From positions 11,115,722-11,179,721 of the forward strand of contig NC_091214.1 of NCBI RefSeq assembly GCF_040958095.1: a stretch of 64,000 nt of DNA. The letters run 5' to 3'. The DNA is from Procambarus clarkii. Its lineage: Eukaryota > Arthropoda > Malacostraca > Decapoda > Cambaridae. The notes below the pieces were generated by a model. It saw only the letters and a list, made by a program, of their open reading frames with translations, had not been told where the DNA came from and did not search any database. The position numbers and the translations under genes were made by a program. This document shows, piece by piece, positions 39,900-52,655 of this stretch; positions within the stretch are counted from its first letter, which is position 1, and each line of letters starts with the position of its first letter.

Positions 39900-42800
39900 G
39901 AGGGTGTTAGTAGTGTAGGGTAGTGGTAGTGGAGGGTGGAGGTATTGGAGAGCGTCAGTAGTAGAGGGTGGCAGTAGTGGAGGGTGGTGGCAGTGTAGGG
40001 TAGCAGTAGTGGATGGTGGTAGTAGTAGAAAGTGGCGGTAGTGGAGGGTGGTGGTAGGGGATGGTGGTGGCAGTGGAGGAAGTAGTAGAGGGTGGCAGTA
40101 ATGGAGGGTGGTAGTGGTAGTGGAGGGTGGCAGTAGTGGAGAGTGGTGTCACGAGGGTGGTGGCATTGGAGGGTGGAGGTAGTGGAGGGTGGCAGTAGTT
40201 CACGTTGGCAGTAGTGGAGGGTAGTGGTAGTGGAAGGTGGCAGTAGTAGAGGGTGGCAGTAATGAAGTGTGGCGGTAGTGGAGGGTGGCGGAAGTGGAGA
40301 TTGGGGGTAGTGAAGGGTGGCAGTGGTGGAGAGTGGTGGCAGGAGGGTGGTGGTAGTGATGGGTAGAAAATGTGGAATGTGGCAGTATTGGAAAGTAGTA
40401 GTAGTGGAGGGTGGCACTAGTGGAGGGTAATGGTAGTAGAGGGTGGCAGTAGAGGAGGGTAGTAGTAGTGGAGGATGGAGGAAGTGGAGGGTGGCGGTAG
40501 TGGGAGGTTGCGATATTGGAGGGTGGCGATAGTAGAGGGTGGTAGTAGTAGAGGGTGGTAGTACTAGAAAGTGGTGGAAGTGGAAGGTGGTGGTAGTGGA
40601 GGGTGGCAGTAGTGGAGGGTGTCAGTAGTGGAGGGTGGCAGTAGTGGAGGGTAGCAGTAGTAGAAGGTGGCAGTAGTAGAAAGTGGAGAGTAGTGGAGGG
40701 TGGTGGTGGGGGAGGGTGGTGGCAGTGGAGAGTGGCAGTAGTGGAGGGTGGCAGCAGTTGAGGGTGGCAGTAGTGGAGAGTGGCAGTAGTGGAAGGTGGT
40801 GTTAGTGGAGGGTTGCAGTAGTGGAAGGTGGTGGCAGTGGAGGGTGGAAGTAGTGGGGGGTGGCGGTAGTGGAGGGTGGTGGTAGTGCAGGGTGGCAGTA
40901 GTGGAGGGTGCTGGTAGTGGAGAGTAGCAGTAGTGGAGGGTGGCAGTAGTGGAGGGTGGCAGCAGTGCAGGGTGTCAGTAGTGGAGGGTGGCGGTAGGGG
41001 AGAGTGGTGGTAGTGTAGGGTGGCAGTAGTGGAAGGTGGTGGTAGTGGAGGGTGGCAGTAATGGAGGGTGGTGGTAGTGGAGGGTGGTGGTATTGGAGGG
41101 TAGTGGTTGTGGAGGGAGGCAGTAGTGGAGGGTGGTGGTAGTGGAGGGTGGTGGTATTGGAGGGTGGCACTAGTGGAGGGTGGCACTAGTGGAGGATGGC
41201 AGTAGTGGAGGGTGGTGGTAGTGGAGGGTGGTGGTATTGGAGGGTGGCACTAGTGGAGGGTGGTGGTAGTGGAGGGTGGTGGTAGTAGAGGGTGGCAGTA
41301 ATGGAGGGTGGCAGCAGTGGAGGGTAGTGGTAGTGCAGGATGGCCGTAGTGGAGGGTAGTGGTAGTGGAGGTTGGCAGTAGTGGAGGTTAGTTGTAGTGG
41401 AGAGTGGCAGTAGTAAATGTGGCGGTAGTGAAGGGTGGGGGTAGGGGAGGATGGTAGTAGTGGAGGGTGGTGGTAGTGGAGGGTGGTGGTAGTAGTGGAG
41501 GGTGGCAGTAGTAAATGTGGTGGTAGTGGAAGGTGGCGGTAGTGGAGGGTGGGGGTAGTGGAGGGTGGTGGTAGTGGAGGGTGGTGGTAGTAGTGGAGGG
41601 TGGCAGTAGTGCATGGTGGCAGTAGTGGAGGGTGGTGGTAGTTGAGGGTGGCAGCAGTGGAGGGTGGCAGTATTGCAGGGTGGCAGTAGTGGAGGGTTCT
41701 GGTAGTGGAGGATGGCAGTAGTGGAGGGTGGCAGTAGTAGAGAATTCCAGTAATGGAGGGTAGTGGTATTGGAGTGTGGTGGTATTGGAGGGTGGTGGTA
41801 GTGGAGGGTGGTGGTAGTGGAGGGTGGTGGTAGTGGAGGGTGGCACTAGTGGAGGGTGGTGGTAGTGGAGGGTGGTGGTAGTGGAGGGTGGTGGTAGTGG
41901 AGGGTGGAAATAGTGGATGGTAGTAGTAGTGGAGGGTGGTGGTATTGGAGGGTGGTGGTATTGGAGGGTGGCAGTAGTGGATGGTGGTGGTATTTGAAGG
42001 TGCCAGTAGTGGAGGGTGGCAGTAGTAGAGGATGGCAGTAACGGAGGGTAGTGGTATTGGAGTGTGGTGGTATTGGAGGGTGGTGGTAGTGGAGGGTGGT
42101 GGTAGTGGAGGGTGGTGGTAGTGGAGGGTTGCAGTATTGGAGGGGTGGCAGTAGTGGAGGTTGGAGGTAGTGGAGGGTGGCAGTAGTGTGGGTGGCAGTA
42201 GTGAAGGGTGGCAGTCATGGAGGGTGGCAGTAGTGGAGGGTGGCAGTAGTGGAGGGTGGCGGTAGTGGATGGTGGCAGTAGTATAGTGTGTCAATAGTGG
42301 AGGGTGGCGGTAGTGGAGGGTTGAGGTATTGGAAGGTGGCAGTAGTAGAGGGTGGTGGCAATTTATGGTGGAAGTAGTGGAGAGTGGCTGTAGTGGAGGG
42401 TGGCAGTAGTAGAGGGTGGTGGTAGTAGAGGGTGGTGGTAGTGGAGGGTGATGGTAGTGGAGGGTGGTGGTAGTAGTGGAGGGTTGCAATAGTGGAGGGT
42501 GGCAGTAGTGGAGGGTGGCAGTAATGGAGGGTGGTGGTAGTGGAGGGTGGCAGTAGTGGGGGGTTGGCAGTAGTGAAGAGTGGCAGTAGTGAAGGGTCGC
42601 AGTAGTGGAGGGTGGCAGTAGTGGAGGGTGGCAGTAGTGGAGGGTGGTGGTAGTGGAGGGTGGCAGTAGTGGAGGGTGTCAGTAGTGGAAAGTGGCGGTA
42701 GTGGAGGGTAGTGGTAGAGGATAGTGGTGGCAGTGGAGGGTGGCAAATGTGGAGGGTAGCAGTAGTGGAGGGTGGCGGTAGTGGAGGGTGGCGGTAGTGG

Positions 42801-45800
42801 AGGGTGGCGGTAGTGGAGGGTGGTGGTAGTGGAGGGGGGCAGTAGTGGAGGGTAGTGGTAGTGGAGGGTGGCATTAGTGGACGTTAGTGGTAGTGGAGAG
42901 TGGCAGTAGTAAATGTGGCGGTAGTGGAGGGTGGTGGTAGGGGAGGATGGTGTCAGTGGAAGGTGGCAGTAGTGGAGGGTGGCAGTAGTGGAGGGTGGCA
43001 GTAGTGGAGGGTGGCAGTAGTGGAGGATGTTAGTAGTGGAGGGTGGCAGTAGTGGAGGGTGGCAGTAGTGGAGGGTGTTAGTAGTGGAGGGTGGCAGTAG
43101 TGGAGGGTGGCAGTAGTAGAGAATTCCAGTAATGGAGGGTAGTGGTATTGGAGTGTGGTGGTATTGGAGGGTGGTGGTAGTGGAGGGTGGTGGTAGTGGA
43201 GGGTGGCAGTAGTGGAGGGTGGCAGTAGTGGAGGGTGGCGGTAGTGGAGGGTGGCGGAAGTGGAGGGTGGCAGTAGTGGAGGGTGGCGGTAGTGGAGTGT
43301 GGCAGTAGTGGAGTGTGGCAGTAGTGGAGTGTGGCAGTAGTGGAGGGTGGCGGTAGTGGAGGGTGGCAGTAGTGGAGCTTGGCGGTGGTGGAGGGTGCCG
43401 TTAGTGGAGGGTGGCAGTAGTGGAGGGTGGATGTATTGGAGGGTGGATGTATTGGAGGGTGGCGGTAGTGGAGGGTGGCGGTAGTGGAGTGTGGCAGTAG
43501 TGGAGGGTGGCGGTAGTGGAGGGTGGCAGTAGTGGAGGGTGGCAGTAGTGGAGGGTGCCGATAGTGGAGGGTGGTAGTAGTGGAAGGTGGTGGCAGTATT
43601 GGAGGGTGGCAGTAGTGGAGGGTGGCGGTAGTGGAGTGTGGCAGTAGTGGAGGGTGGCGGTAGTGGAGGGTGGCAGTAGTGGAGGGTGGCAGTAGTGGAG
43701 GGTGGCGGTAGTGGAGGGTGGCGGTAGTGGAGGGTGGCGGTAGTGGAGGGTGGCTTTAGTGGAGTGTGGCGGTACTGGAGTGTGGCAGTAGTGGAGGGTG
43801 GCGGTAGTGGAGTGTGGCATAGAGGTAGATGATGGCAGTAGTGGAGGGTGGCGGTAGTGGAGGGTGGCGATAGTGGAGGGTGGCGGTAGTGGAAGGTGGC
43901 AGTAGTGGAGGGTGGCGATAGAGGAGGGTGGCGATAGTGGAGGGTGGCGGTAGTGGAGGGTGGCGGTAGTGTAGTGGGGCGATAGTGGAGGGTGGCGATA
44001 GTGGAGGGTGGCGGTAGTGGAGGGTGGCGGTAGTGGAGGGTGGCAGTAGTGGAGGGTGGCGGTGATGGAGGGTGGCAGTAGTGGGGGGGGGGGATTGAAG
44101 TAATGAAGGGTGGCAGTAGTGGAGGGTGGCGATAGTGGAGGGTGGCGGTAGTGGAGGGTGGCGGTAGTGGAGGGTGGCAGTAGTGGAGGGTGGCAGAAGT
44201 AGAAAGTGGTGGTAGTTGAGGGTGGTGGTAGGGAAGGGTGGTGGAAGTGGGGGGGTGGCAGTAGTGGTGGGTGGCAATAGTGGAGGGTGGCAGTAGTGCA
44301 GGGTGGCAGTAGTGGAGGGTGGCAGTAGTGGAGGGTGGTAGTAGTGGAGTGTGGTGGTAGTGGAGTGTGGTGGCAGTGGAGTGTGGTGGTAGTGGAGTGT
44401 GGTGGCAGTGGAGTGTGGTGGCAGTGGAGTGTGGTGGCAGTGGAGTGTGGTGGTAGTGGAGGGTAGCAATAGTGCAGGGTGGCAGTAGTGGAGGGTGGCA
44501 GTAGTGGAGGGTGGCGTTAGTGGAGGGTGGCAGTAGTGGAGGGTGGCAGTAGTGGAGGGTGGCAGTAGTGGAGGGTGGCAGTAGTGGAGGGTGGCATTAG
44601 TGGAGGGTGGCGTACGTGGAGGGTGGCAGTAGTGCAGGATGGCCGTAGTTGAGGGTAGTGGTCGTGGAGGGTGGCGTTAGTGGAGGGTGGCAGTAGTGGA
44701 GGGTGGCAGTAGTGGAGGGTGGCGGTAGTGGAGGGTGGCAGAAGTAGAAAGTGGCGGTAGTTGAGGGTGGTGATAGGGGAGGATGGTGGCGGTAGTGGAG
44801 GGTGGTGGTAGTAGTGGAGGGTGGCAGTAGTGCAGGGTGGCAGTAGTGGAGGGTTCTGTTAGTGGAGGATGGCAGAAATGGAGGGTGGCAGTAGTAGAGA
44901 ATTGCAGAAATGGAGGGTATTGGTATTGGAGGGTGGTGGTATTGGAGGGTGGTGGTAGTGGAGGGTGCTGGTAGTGGAGGGTGGTGGTAGTGGAGGGTTG
45001 TGGAGGATGTTGGTAGTGGGGGGTGGCGATAGTGGGGGGTGGCTGTAGTGGGTGGGGGGTTGAGATAGTGAAGGGTGGCAATAGTCGATGGTAGTAGTAG
45101 TAGAGGGTGGCATTAGTATAGTGTGTCAGTAGTGGAGGGTGGCAGTAGTGGATGGTGGTAGTAGTGGAGGGGTGGCAGTAGTGAATGGTAGTCGAAGTGG
45201 AGGGTGGAGGTATTGGAGGGTAGTAATAGTGGAGGGTGGCAGTAGTGGAGGGTAGCAATAGTGCAGGGTGGCAGTAGTAAAGGGTGGCAGTAGTGGAGGG
45301 TGGCTGTAGTAGAGGGTGGAGGTAGTGGAGGGTAGTGGTTGTGGAGGGAGGCAGTAGTGGAGGGTGGCAGTATTGCAGGTTGGCCGTAGTGGAGGGTAGT
45401 GGTAGTGGAGGGTGGCAGTAGTGGAGGGTGGTGGTAGTAGTGGAGGGTGGCAGTAGTGGAGGGTGGCAGTAGTGGAGGGTGGCAGTAGTGGAGGGTGGCA
45501 GTAGTAGAGAATTGCAGTAATGGAGGGTATTGGTATTCGAGGGTGGCAGTAGTGGAGGGTGGCAGTAGTGGAGGGTGGTGGTATTGGAGGGTGGCACTAG
45601 TGGAGGGTGGTGGTAGTGGAGGGTGGTGGTATTGGAGGGTGGTGGTAGTGGAGGGTGGTGGTTGTGGAGGATGGTGGTAGTGGAGGGTGGCGATAGTGGG
45701 GGGTGGCTGTAGTGGGTGGGGGGTTGAGATAGTGAAGGGTGGCGATAGTGGAGGGTGGCAATAGTGGATGGTAGTAGTAGTGGAGGGTGGCAGTAGTTGA

Positions 45801-48800
45801 GGGTGGCAGTAGTTGAGGGTGGCAGTAGTTGAGGGTGGCAGTAGTGGAGGGTGGTAGTAGTGGAGGGTGGCTGTAGTGGAGGGTGGCAGTAGTGGAGGGT
45901 GGCTGTAGTGGAGGGTGGTGGTAGTGAAGGGTGCCAGCATTGGAGAGTTGCAGTAGTGGATGGTAGTCGAAGTGGAGGGTGGCAGTAGTGGAGGGTGGCA
46001 GTAGTGGAGGGTGGCTGTAGTGGAGGGTGGCGGTAGTGGAGGGTGGCAGTAGTGGAGGGTGGCGGTATTGGAGGGTGGCAGTAGTAGAGGTTGGAGGTAG
46101 TGGAGGGTAGTGGTTGTGGAGGGAGGCAGTAGTGGAGGGTGGTGGTATTGGAGGGTGACAGTAGTGGAGGGTGGCGGTAGTGGAGGGTGGCGGTAGTGCA
46201 GGGTGGCAGTAGTGGAGGTTAGTGGTAGTGGAGAGTGGCAGTAGTAAATGTGGCGGTAGTGGAGGGTGGTGGTAGGGGAGGATGGTGGCAGTGGAAGGTG
46301 GCAGTAGTGGAGAGTAGTGATAGTGGAGGGTGGCAGTAGTAGAAAGTGGCGGTAGTGGACGGTGGTGGTTGGAGAGGGTGGTGGATATGGAGGGTGGCGG
46401 TAGTGGAGGGTGGTGGAATTGGAGGATGGTGGTAGAGGAGGGTGGCAGTAGTGGAGGTTGGCTGGCAGTAGTGGATTGTGGCAGTAGTAGAGGTTAGTGG
46501 TAGTTGAGGGTGGCAGTAGTAGAGGTTAGTGGTAGTGGAGGGTGGCAGTACTAGTATGTGGCAGTAGGGAAGGGTGGTGGCAGTGGAGAGTGATAGTAGT
46601 ATAGTGTGTCAATAGTGGAGGGTGGCAGTAGTGGAGGGTGCTGTTAGTGGAGGGTGTCAGTAGTGGAAAGTGGCAGTAGTGGAGGGTAGTGGTTGTGGAG
46701 GGTGGCAGAAGTAGAAAGTGGCGGTAGTGGAGGGTGGTGGTAGAGGATGGTGGTGGCAGTGGAGGGTGGCGGTAGTGGAGGGTAGCAGTAGTGGAGGGTG
46801 GCGGTAGTGCAGGGTGGCGGTATTGGAGGATGGCGGTAGCGGAGGGTGGCGGTAGTGGAGGGTGGTGGTAGTGGAGGGTGGCGGTAGTGGAGGGTGCAGT
46901 AGTAGAGGGTGGTAGTAGTAGAGGGTGGCAGTAGTGGAGGGTGGCGGTAGTGGAGAGTGGCGGTAGTGAATGGTGGTAGTAGTGGAGGGTAGTGGTAGTG
47001 GAGGGTGGCAGATGTGGAGGGTGTTAGTAGTGGAGGGTGTTAGTAGTGGAGGGTGGCAGTAGTGGAGGGTGGCAGTAGTGGAAGGTAGTGGTAGTGGAGG
47101 GTGGCAGATGTGGAGGGTGTTAGTAAAGGAGGGTAGTGGTAGTGGAGGGTGGCAGTGGAGGGTGGAGGTATTGGAGAGCGTCAGTAGTAGAGGGTGGCAG
47201 TAGTGGAGGGTGTTGGTAGTGGAGGGTAGCAGTAGTGGAGGGTGGCAGTAGTAGAAAGTGGCGGTAGTGGAGGGTAGCAGTAGTGGAGGGTGGCAGATGT
47301 GGAGGGTGTTAGTAGTGGAGGGTAGTGGTAGTGGAGGGTGGCAGTGGAGGGTGGAGGTATTGGAGAGCGTCAGTAGTAGAGGGTGGCAGTAGTGGAGGGT
47401 GGTGGCAGTGGAGGGTAGCAGTAGTGGATGGTGGTAGTAGTAGAAAGTGGCGGTAGTGGAGGGTGGTGGTAGGGGATGGTGGTGGCAGTGGAGGAGGTAG
47501 TAGAGGGTGGAGGAAGTAGTAGAGGGTGGCAGTAATGGAGGGTGGTAGTGGTAGTGGAGGGTGGCAGTAGTGGAGAGTGGTGTCACGAGGGTGGTGGCAT
47601 TGGAGGGTGGAGGTAGTGGAGGGTGGCAGTAGTTCACGATGGCAGTAGTGGAGGGTAGTGGTAGTGGAAGGTGGCAGTAGTAGAGGGTGGCAGTAATGAA
47701 GTGTGGCGGTAGTGGAGGGTGGCGGAAGTGGAGATTGGCGGTAGTGAAGGGTGGCAGTGGTGGAGAGTGGTGGCAGGAGGGTGGTGGTAGTGATGGGTAG
47801 AAAATGTGGAATGTGGCAGTATTGGAAAGTAGCAGTAGTGGAGGGTGGCACTAGTGGAGGGTAATGGTAGTAGAGGGTGGCAGTAGAGGAGGGTAGTAGT
47901 AGTGGAGGATGGAGGTAGTGGAGGGTGGCGGTAGTGGGAGGTTGCGATATTGGAGGGTGGCGATAGTAGAGGGTGGTAGTAGTAGAGGGTGGTAGTAGTA
48001 GAGGGTGGTAGTACTAGAAAGTGGTGGAAGTGGAAGGTGGTGGTAGTGGAGGGTGGCAGTAGTGGAGGGTGTCAGTAGTGGAGGGTGGCAGTAGTGGAGG
48101 GTAGCAGTAGTAGAAGGTGGCAGTAGTAGAAAGTGGAGAGTAGTGGAGGGTGGTGGTGGGGGAGGGTGGTGGCAGTGGAGAGTGGCAGTAGTGGAGGGTG
48201 GCAGCAGTTGAGGGTGGCAGTAGTGGAGAGTGGCAGTAGTGGAAGGTGGTGTTAGTGGAGGGTTGCAGTAGTGGAAGGTGGTGGCAGTGGAGGGTGGAAG
48301 TAGTGGGGGGTGGCGGTAGTGGAGGGTGGTGGTAGTGCAGGGTGGCAGTAGTGGAGGGTGCTGGTAGTGGAGAGTGGCAGTAGTGGAGGGTGGCAGTAGT
48401 GGAGGGTGGCAGCAGTGCAGGGTGTCAGTAGTGGAGGGTGGCGGTAGTGGAGGGTGGTGGTAGTGTAGGGTGGCAGTAGTGGAGGGTGGTGGTAGTGGAG
48501 GGTGGCAGTAATGGAGGGTGGTGGTAGTGGAGGGTGGTGGTATTGGAGGGTAGTGGTTGTGGAGGGAGGCAGTAGTGGAGGGTGGTGGTAGTGGAGGGTG
48601 GTGGTATTGGAGGGTGGCACTAGTGGAGGGTGGCACTAGTGGAGGATGGCAGTAGTGGAGGGTGGTGGTAGTGGAGGGTGGTGGTATTGGAGGGTGGCAC
48701 TAGTGGAGGGTGGTGGTAGTGGAGGGTGGTGGTAGTAGAGGGTGGCAGTAATGGAGGGTGGCAGCAGTGGAGGGTAGTGGTAGTGCAGGATGGCCGTAGT

Positions 48801-51800
48801 GGAGGGTAGTGGTAGTGGAGGTTGGCAGTAGTGGAGGTTAGTTGTAGTGGAGAGTGGCAGTAGTAAATGTGGCGGTAGTGAAGGGTGGGGGTAGGGGAGG
48901 ATGGTAGTAGTGGAGGGTGGTGGTAGTGGAGGGTGGCAGTAGTGCATAGTGGCAGTAGTGGAGGGTGGTGGTAGTTGAGGGTGGCAGCAGTGAAGGGTGG
49001 CAGTATTGCAGGGTGGCAGTAGTGGAGGGTTCTGGTAGTGGAGGATGGCAGTAGTGGAGGGTGGTAGTAGTAGAGAATTCCAGTAATGGAGGGTAGTGGT
49101 ATTGGAGTGTGGTGGTATTGGAGGGTGGTGGTAGTGGAGGGTGGCGGTAGTGGAGGGTGGTGGTAGTGGAGGGGGGCAGTAGTGGTGGGTAGTGGTAGTG
49201 AAGGGTGGCATTAGTGGACGTTAGTGGTAGTGGAGAGTGGCAGTAGTAAATATGGCGGTAGTGGAGGGTGGTGGTAGGGGAGGATGGTGGCAGTGGAAGG
49301 TGGCAGTAGTGGAGGGTGGCAGTAGTGGAGGGTGGCAGTAGTGGAGGGTGTTAGTAGTGGAGGGTGGCAGTAGTGGAGGGTGGCAGTAGTGGAGGGTGTT
49401 AGTAGTGGAGGGTGGCAGTAGTGGAGGGTGGCAGTAGTAGAGAATTCCAGTAATGGAGGGTAGTGGTATTGGAGTGTGGTGGTATTGGAGGGTGGTGGTA
49501 GTGGAGGGTGGTGGTAGTGGAGGGTGGTGGTAGTGGAGGGTGGTGGTAGTGGAGGGTGGTGGTAGTGGAGGGTGGCAATAGTGGATGGTAGTAGTAGTGG
49601 AGGGTGGTGGTATTGGAGGGTGGTGGTATTGGAGGGTGGCAGTAGTGGAGGGTGGTGGTATTTGAAGGTGCCAGTAGTGGAGGGTGGCAGTAGTAGAGGA
49701 TGGCAGTTACGGAGGGCAGTGGTATTGGAGTGTGGTGGTATTGGAGGGTGGTGGTAGTGGAGGGTGGTGGTAGTGGAGGGTGGTGGTAGTGGAGGGTGGT
49801 GGTAGTGGAGGGTTGCAGTATTGGAGGGGTGGCAGTGGTGGAGGTTGGAGGTAGTGGAGGGTGGCAGTAGTGTGGGTGGCAGTAGTGAAGGGTGGCAGTC
49901 ATGGAGGGTGGCAGTAGTGGAGGGTGGCAGTAGTGGAGGGTGGCGGTAGTGGATGGTGGCAGTAGTATAGTGTGTCAATAGTGGAGGGTGGCGGTAGTGG
50001 AGGGTTGAGGTATTGGAAGGTGGCAGTAGTAGAGGGTGGTGGCAATTTATGGTGGAAGTAGTGGAGAGTGGCTGTAGTGGAGGGTGGCAGTAGTAGAGGG
50101 TGGTGGTAGTAGAGGGTGGTGGTAGTGGAGGGTGATGGTAGTGGAGGGTGGTGGTAGTAGTGGAGGGTTGCAATAGTGGAGGGTGGCAGTAGTGGAGGGT
50201 GGCAGTAATGGAGGGTGGTGGTAGTGGAGGGTGGCAGTGGGGGGTTGGCAGTAGTGAAGAGTGGCAGTAGTGAAGGGTCGCAGTAGTGGAGGGTGGCAGT
50301 AGTGGAGGGTGGCAGTAGTGGAGGGTGGTGGTAGTGGAGGGTGGCAGTAGTGGAGGGTGTCAGTAGTGGAAAGTGGCAGTAGCGGAGGGTAGTGGTTGTG
50401 GAGGGTGGCAGTAGTAGAAAGTGGCGGTAGTGGAGGGTGGTGGTAGAGGATAGTGGTGGCAGTGGAGGGTGGCAAATGTGGAGGGTAGCAGTAGTGGAGG
50501 GTGGCGGTAGTGGAGGGTGGCGGTAGTGGAGGGTGGTGGTAGTGGAGGGTGGCGGTAGTGGAGGGTGGTGGTAGTGGAGGGGGGCAGTAGTAAATGTGGC
50601 GGTAGTGGAGGGTGGTGGTAGGGGAGGATGGTGGCAGTAGTGGAGGGTGGCAGTAGTGGAGGGTGTTAGTAGTGGAGGGTGGCAGTAGTGGAGGGTGGCA
50701 GTAGTGGAGGGTGTTAGTAGTGGAGGGTGGCAGTAGTGGAGGGTGGCAGTAGTGGAGGGTGCTAGTAGTGGAGGGTAGTGGTTGTGGAGGGTGGCAGTAG
50801 TAGAAAGTGGCAGCAGTGGAGGGTAGTAGTAGTGGAGGGTGGCAGTAGTAGATAGTAAAGGTTAGTGGAGGGTGGTGGTAGGGGAGGGTGGTGGCAGTGG
50901 AGGGTGGCGGTAGTGGAGGGTAGCAGTAGTGGATGGTGGTAGTAGTGGAGTGTGGCAGTAGTGGAGGGTGGTGACAGTGGAGGGTGGAAGTAGTGGGGGG
51001 TGGCGTTTGTGCAGGGTGGCAGCAGTGGAGGGTGGCAGAAGTGGAGGGTGGTGGCAAGAGGGTGGTGGTAGTAGAGGGTGGCAGTAGTGGAGGGTGGTGG
51101 CAAGAGGGTGGTGGTAGTAGAGGGTGGCAGTAGTGGAGGTTAGCAGCAGTGCAGGGTGTCAGTAGTGGAGGGTGGCAGAAGTGGAGGGTAGTGGTAGTGG
51201 AGGGTGGCGGAAGTGGAGGGTGGCAGTAGTGGAGGGTGGCAGTAGTGGAGAGTGGAAGTAGTGAAGAGTGGCAGAAGTGGAGGATGGCTGAAGTGGAGGG
51301 TAGTGGTAGTGGAGGGTGGCAGTACTAGAAAGTGGTGGTAGTGGAGGATCGTGGTAGGGGAGGGTGGTGGAAGTGGAAGGTGGCGGTAGTGGAGGGTGGC
51401 GGTAGTGGAGGGTGACGGTAGTGGAGGGTGGCGGTCATGGAGGGTGGCAGTAATGGAGGGTGGCAGTAGTGGTGGGTGGCAGTAGCAGAGGGTGGCGGTA
51501 ATGATGGGTGGCAATAGTGGAGAGTGGTGATAGGAGGGTGGTGGTAGTGGAGGGTGGTACTAGTGGAGGGTAGTGGTAGTAGAGGGTGGCAGTAGTGGAG
51601 GGTGCTGGTAGTGGAGAGTGGCAGTAGTGGAGGGTGGCAGTAGTGGAGGGTGGCAGTAGTGGAGGGTGTCAATAGTGGAGGGTGGCAGCAGTGCAGGGTG
51701 TCGGTAGTGGAGGGTGGAAGAAGTGGAGGGTGGTGGTAGGGGAGGGTTGCAGTAGTGGAGAGTGGCAGTAGGATAGTGTGTCAGTAGTAGAGGGTAGCAG

Positions 51801-52655
51801 TAGTAGATGATGGTGGAAGTAGTGGAGGGTGGCAGTAGTGAAGAGTGGCAGAAGTAGAGGGTGGCAGTAGTGGAGGGTGGCAGTAGGATAGTGTGTCAGT
51901 AGTGGAGGGTGGCAGTAGTAGTGGATGATGGTGGTAGTGGAGGGTGGAAGTAGTGGAGGGTGGCGGTAGTGAAGAGTGGCAGAAGTAGAGGGTGGCAGTA
52001 GTGGAGGGTGGCAGTAGTGTAGGGTGGCAGTAGTGAAGAGTGGCAGAAGTAGAGGGTGGCAGAAGAGCAGGGTGGCAGTAGTAGAGGGTGGCGGTAGTGG
52101 AGGGTGGCAGTAGTTGAGGGTGGCGGTAGTGGAGAGTGGCGGTAGTGGAGAGTGGCAGTAGTGGAGAGTGGTAGCAAGATGGTGGTGGTAGTGGTGGGTG
52201 GCAATAGTGGAGGGTGGCAGCAGTGGAGGGTGGCAGTAGTGGAGGGTGGCAGTAGTAGAAAGAGGCAGTAGTGGAGGGTGGTGGTAGGGGAGGGTGGTGG
52301 CAGTGGAGGGTGGCAAAAGTCTAGGGTAGCAGTAGTGGAGGGTGGCGGTCATGGAGGGTGGCAATAGCGGAGGGTGGCAGTAGTAGAGGGTGGCAGTAAT
52401 GGAGGGTGGCAGTAGCGGAGGGTGGCAGTAATGTAGGGTGGCGGTAATGAAGGGTGGCAATAGTGGAGAGCAGTGGCAGGAGGGTGGCAGTAGTGGAGAG
52501 TGGCAGGAGTGGAGGGTGGTACTAGTGGAGGGTAGTGGTAGTAGAGGGTGGCAGTAGTGAAGGGTAGTAGTAGTTTAGGGTGGCAGTAGTGGAGGGTGGC
52601 AGTAGTTGAGGGTGGCGGTAGTAGAGTGTTGCAGTAGTGGATGGTGGTGGTAGTG
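39900..52655 (+). repeat. 16-bp G-rich minisatellite, block 3
   Basis: About 12.8 kb of the same family. It contains a large direct duplication: 39900 to about 43000 corresponds to 47302 to about 50800 (offset about 7.40 kb, rising to 7.68 kb through indels). About 43370-47295 corresponds to about 22580-26518. Marker ORFs repeat nearly residue for residue in the two copies. The array ends at GTGGAGCAACGTGTCC. Minus-strand open frames up to 439 codons are artefacts of the unit having no stop in any minus frame. Confidence 0.97.
47296..47301 (+). other. Paralogous empty site of the Polinton insertion
   Basis: GGCAGATGTGGAGGGTGTTAG runs uninterrupted here. It matches the sequences left of 26524 and right of 39894 with a single GATGTG. 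Confidence 0.9.

Noticed and set aside
22045..52655. CRISPR-like array
   Set aside because: Units are contiguous diverged 16-mers without unique spacers, in eukaryotic DNA.
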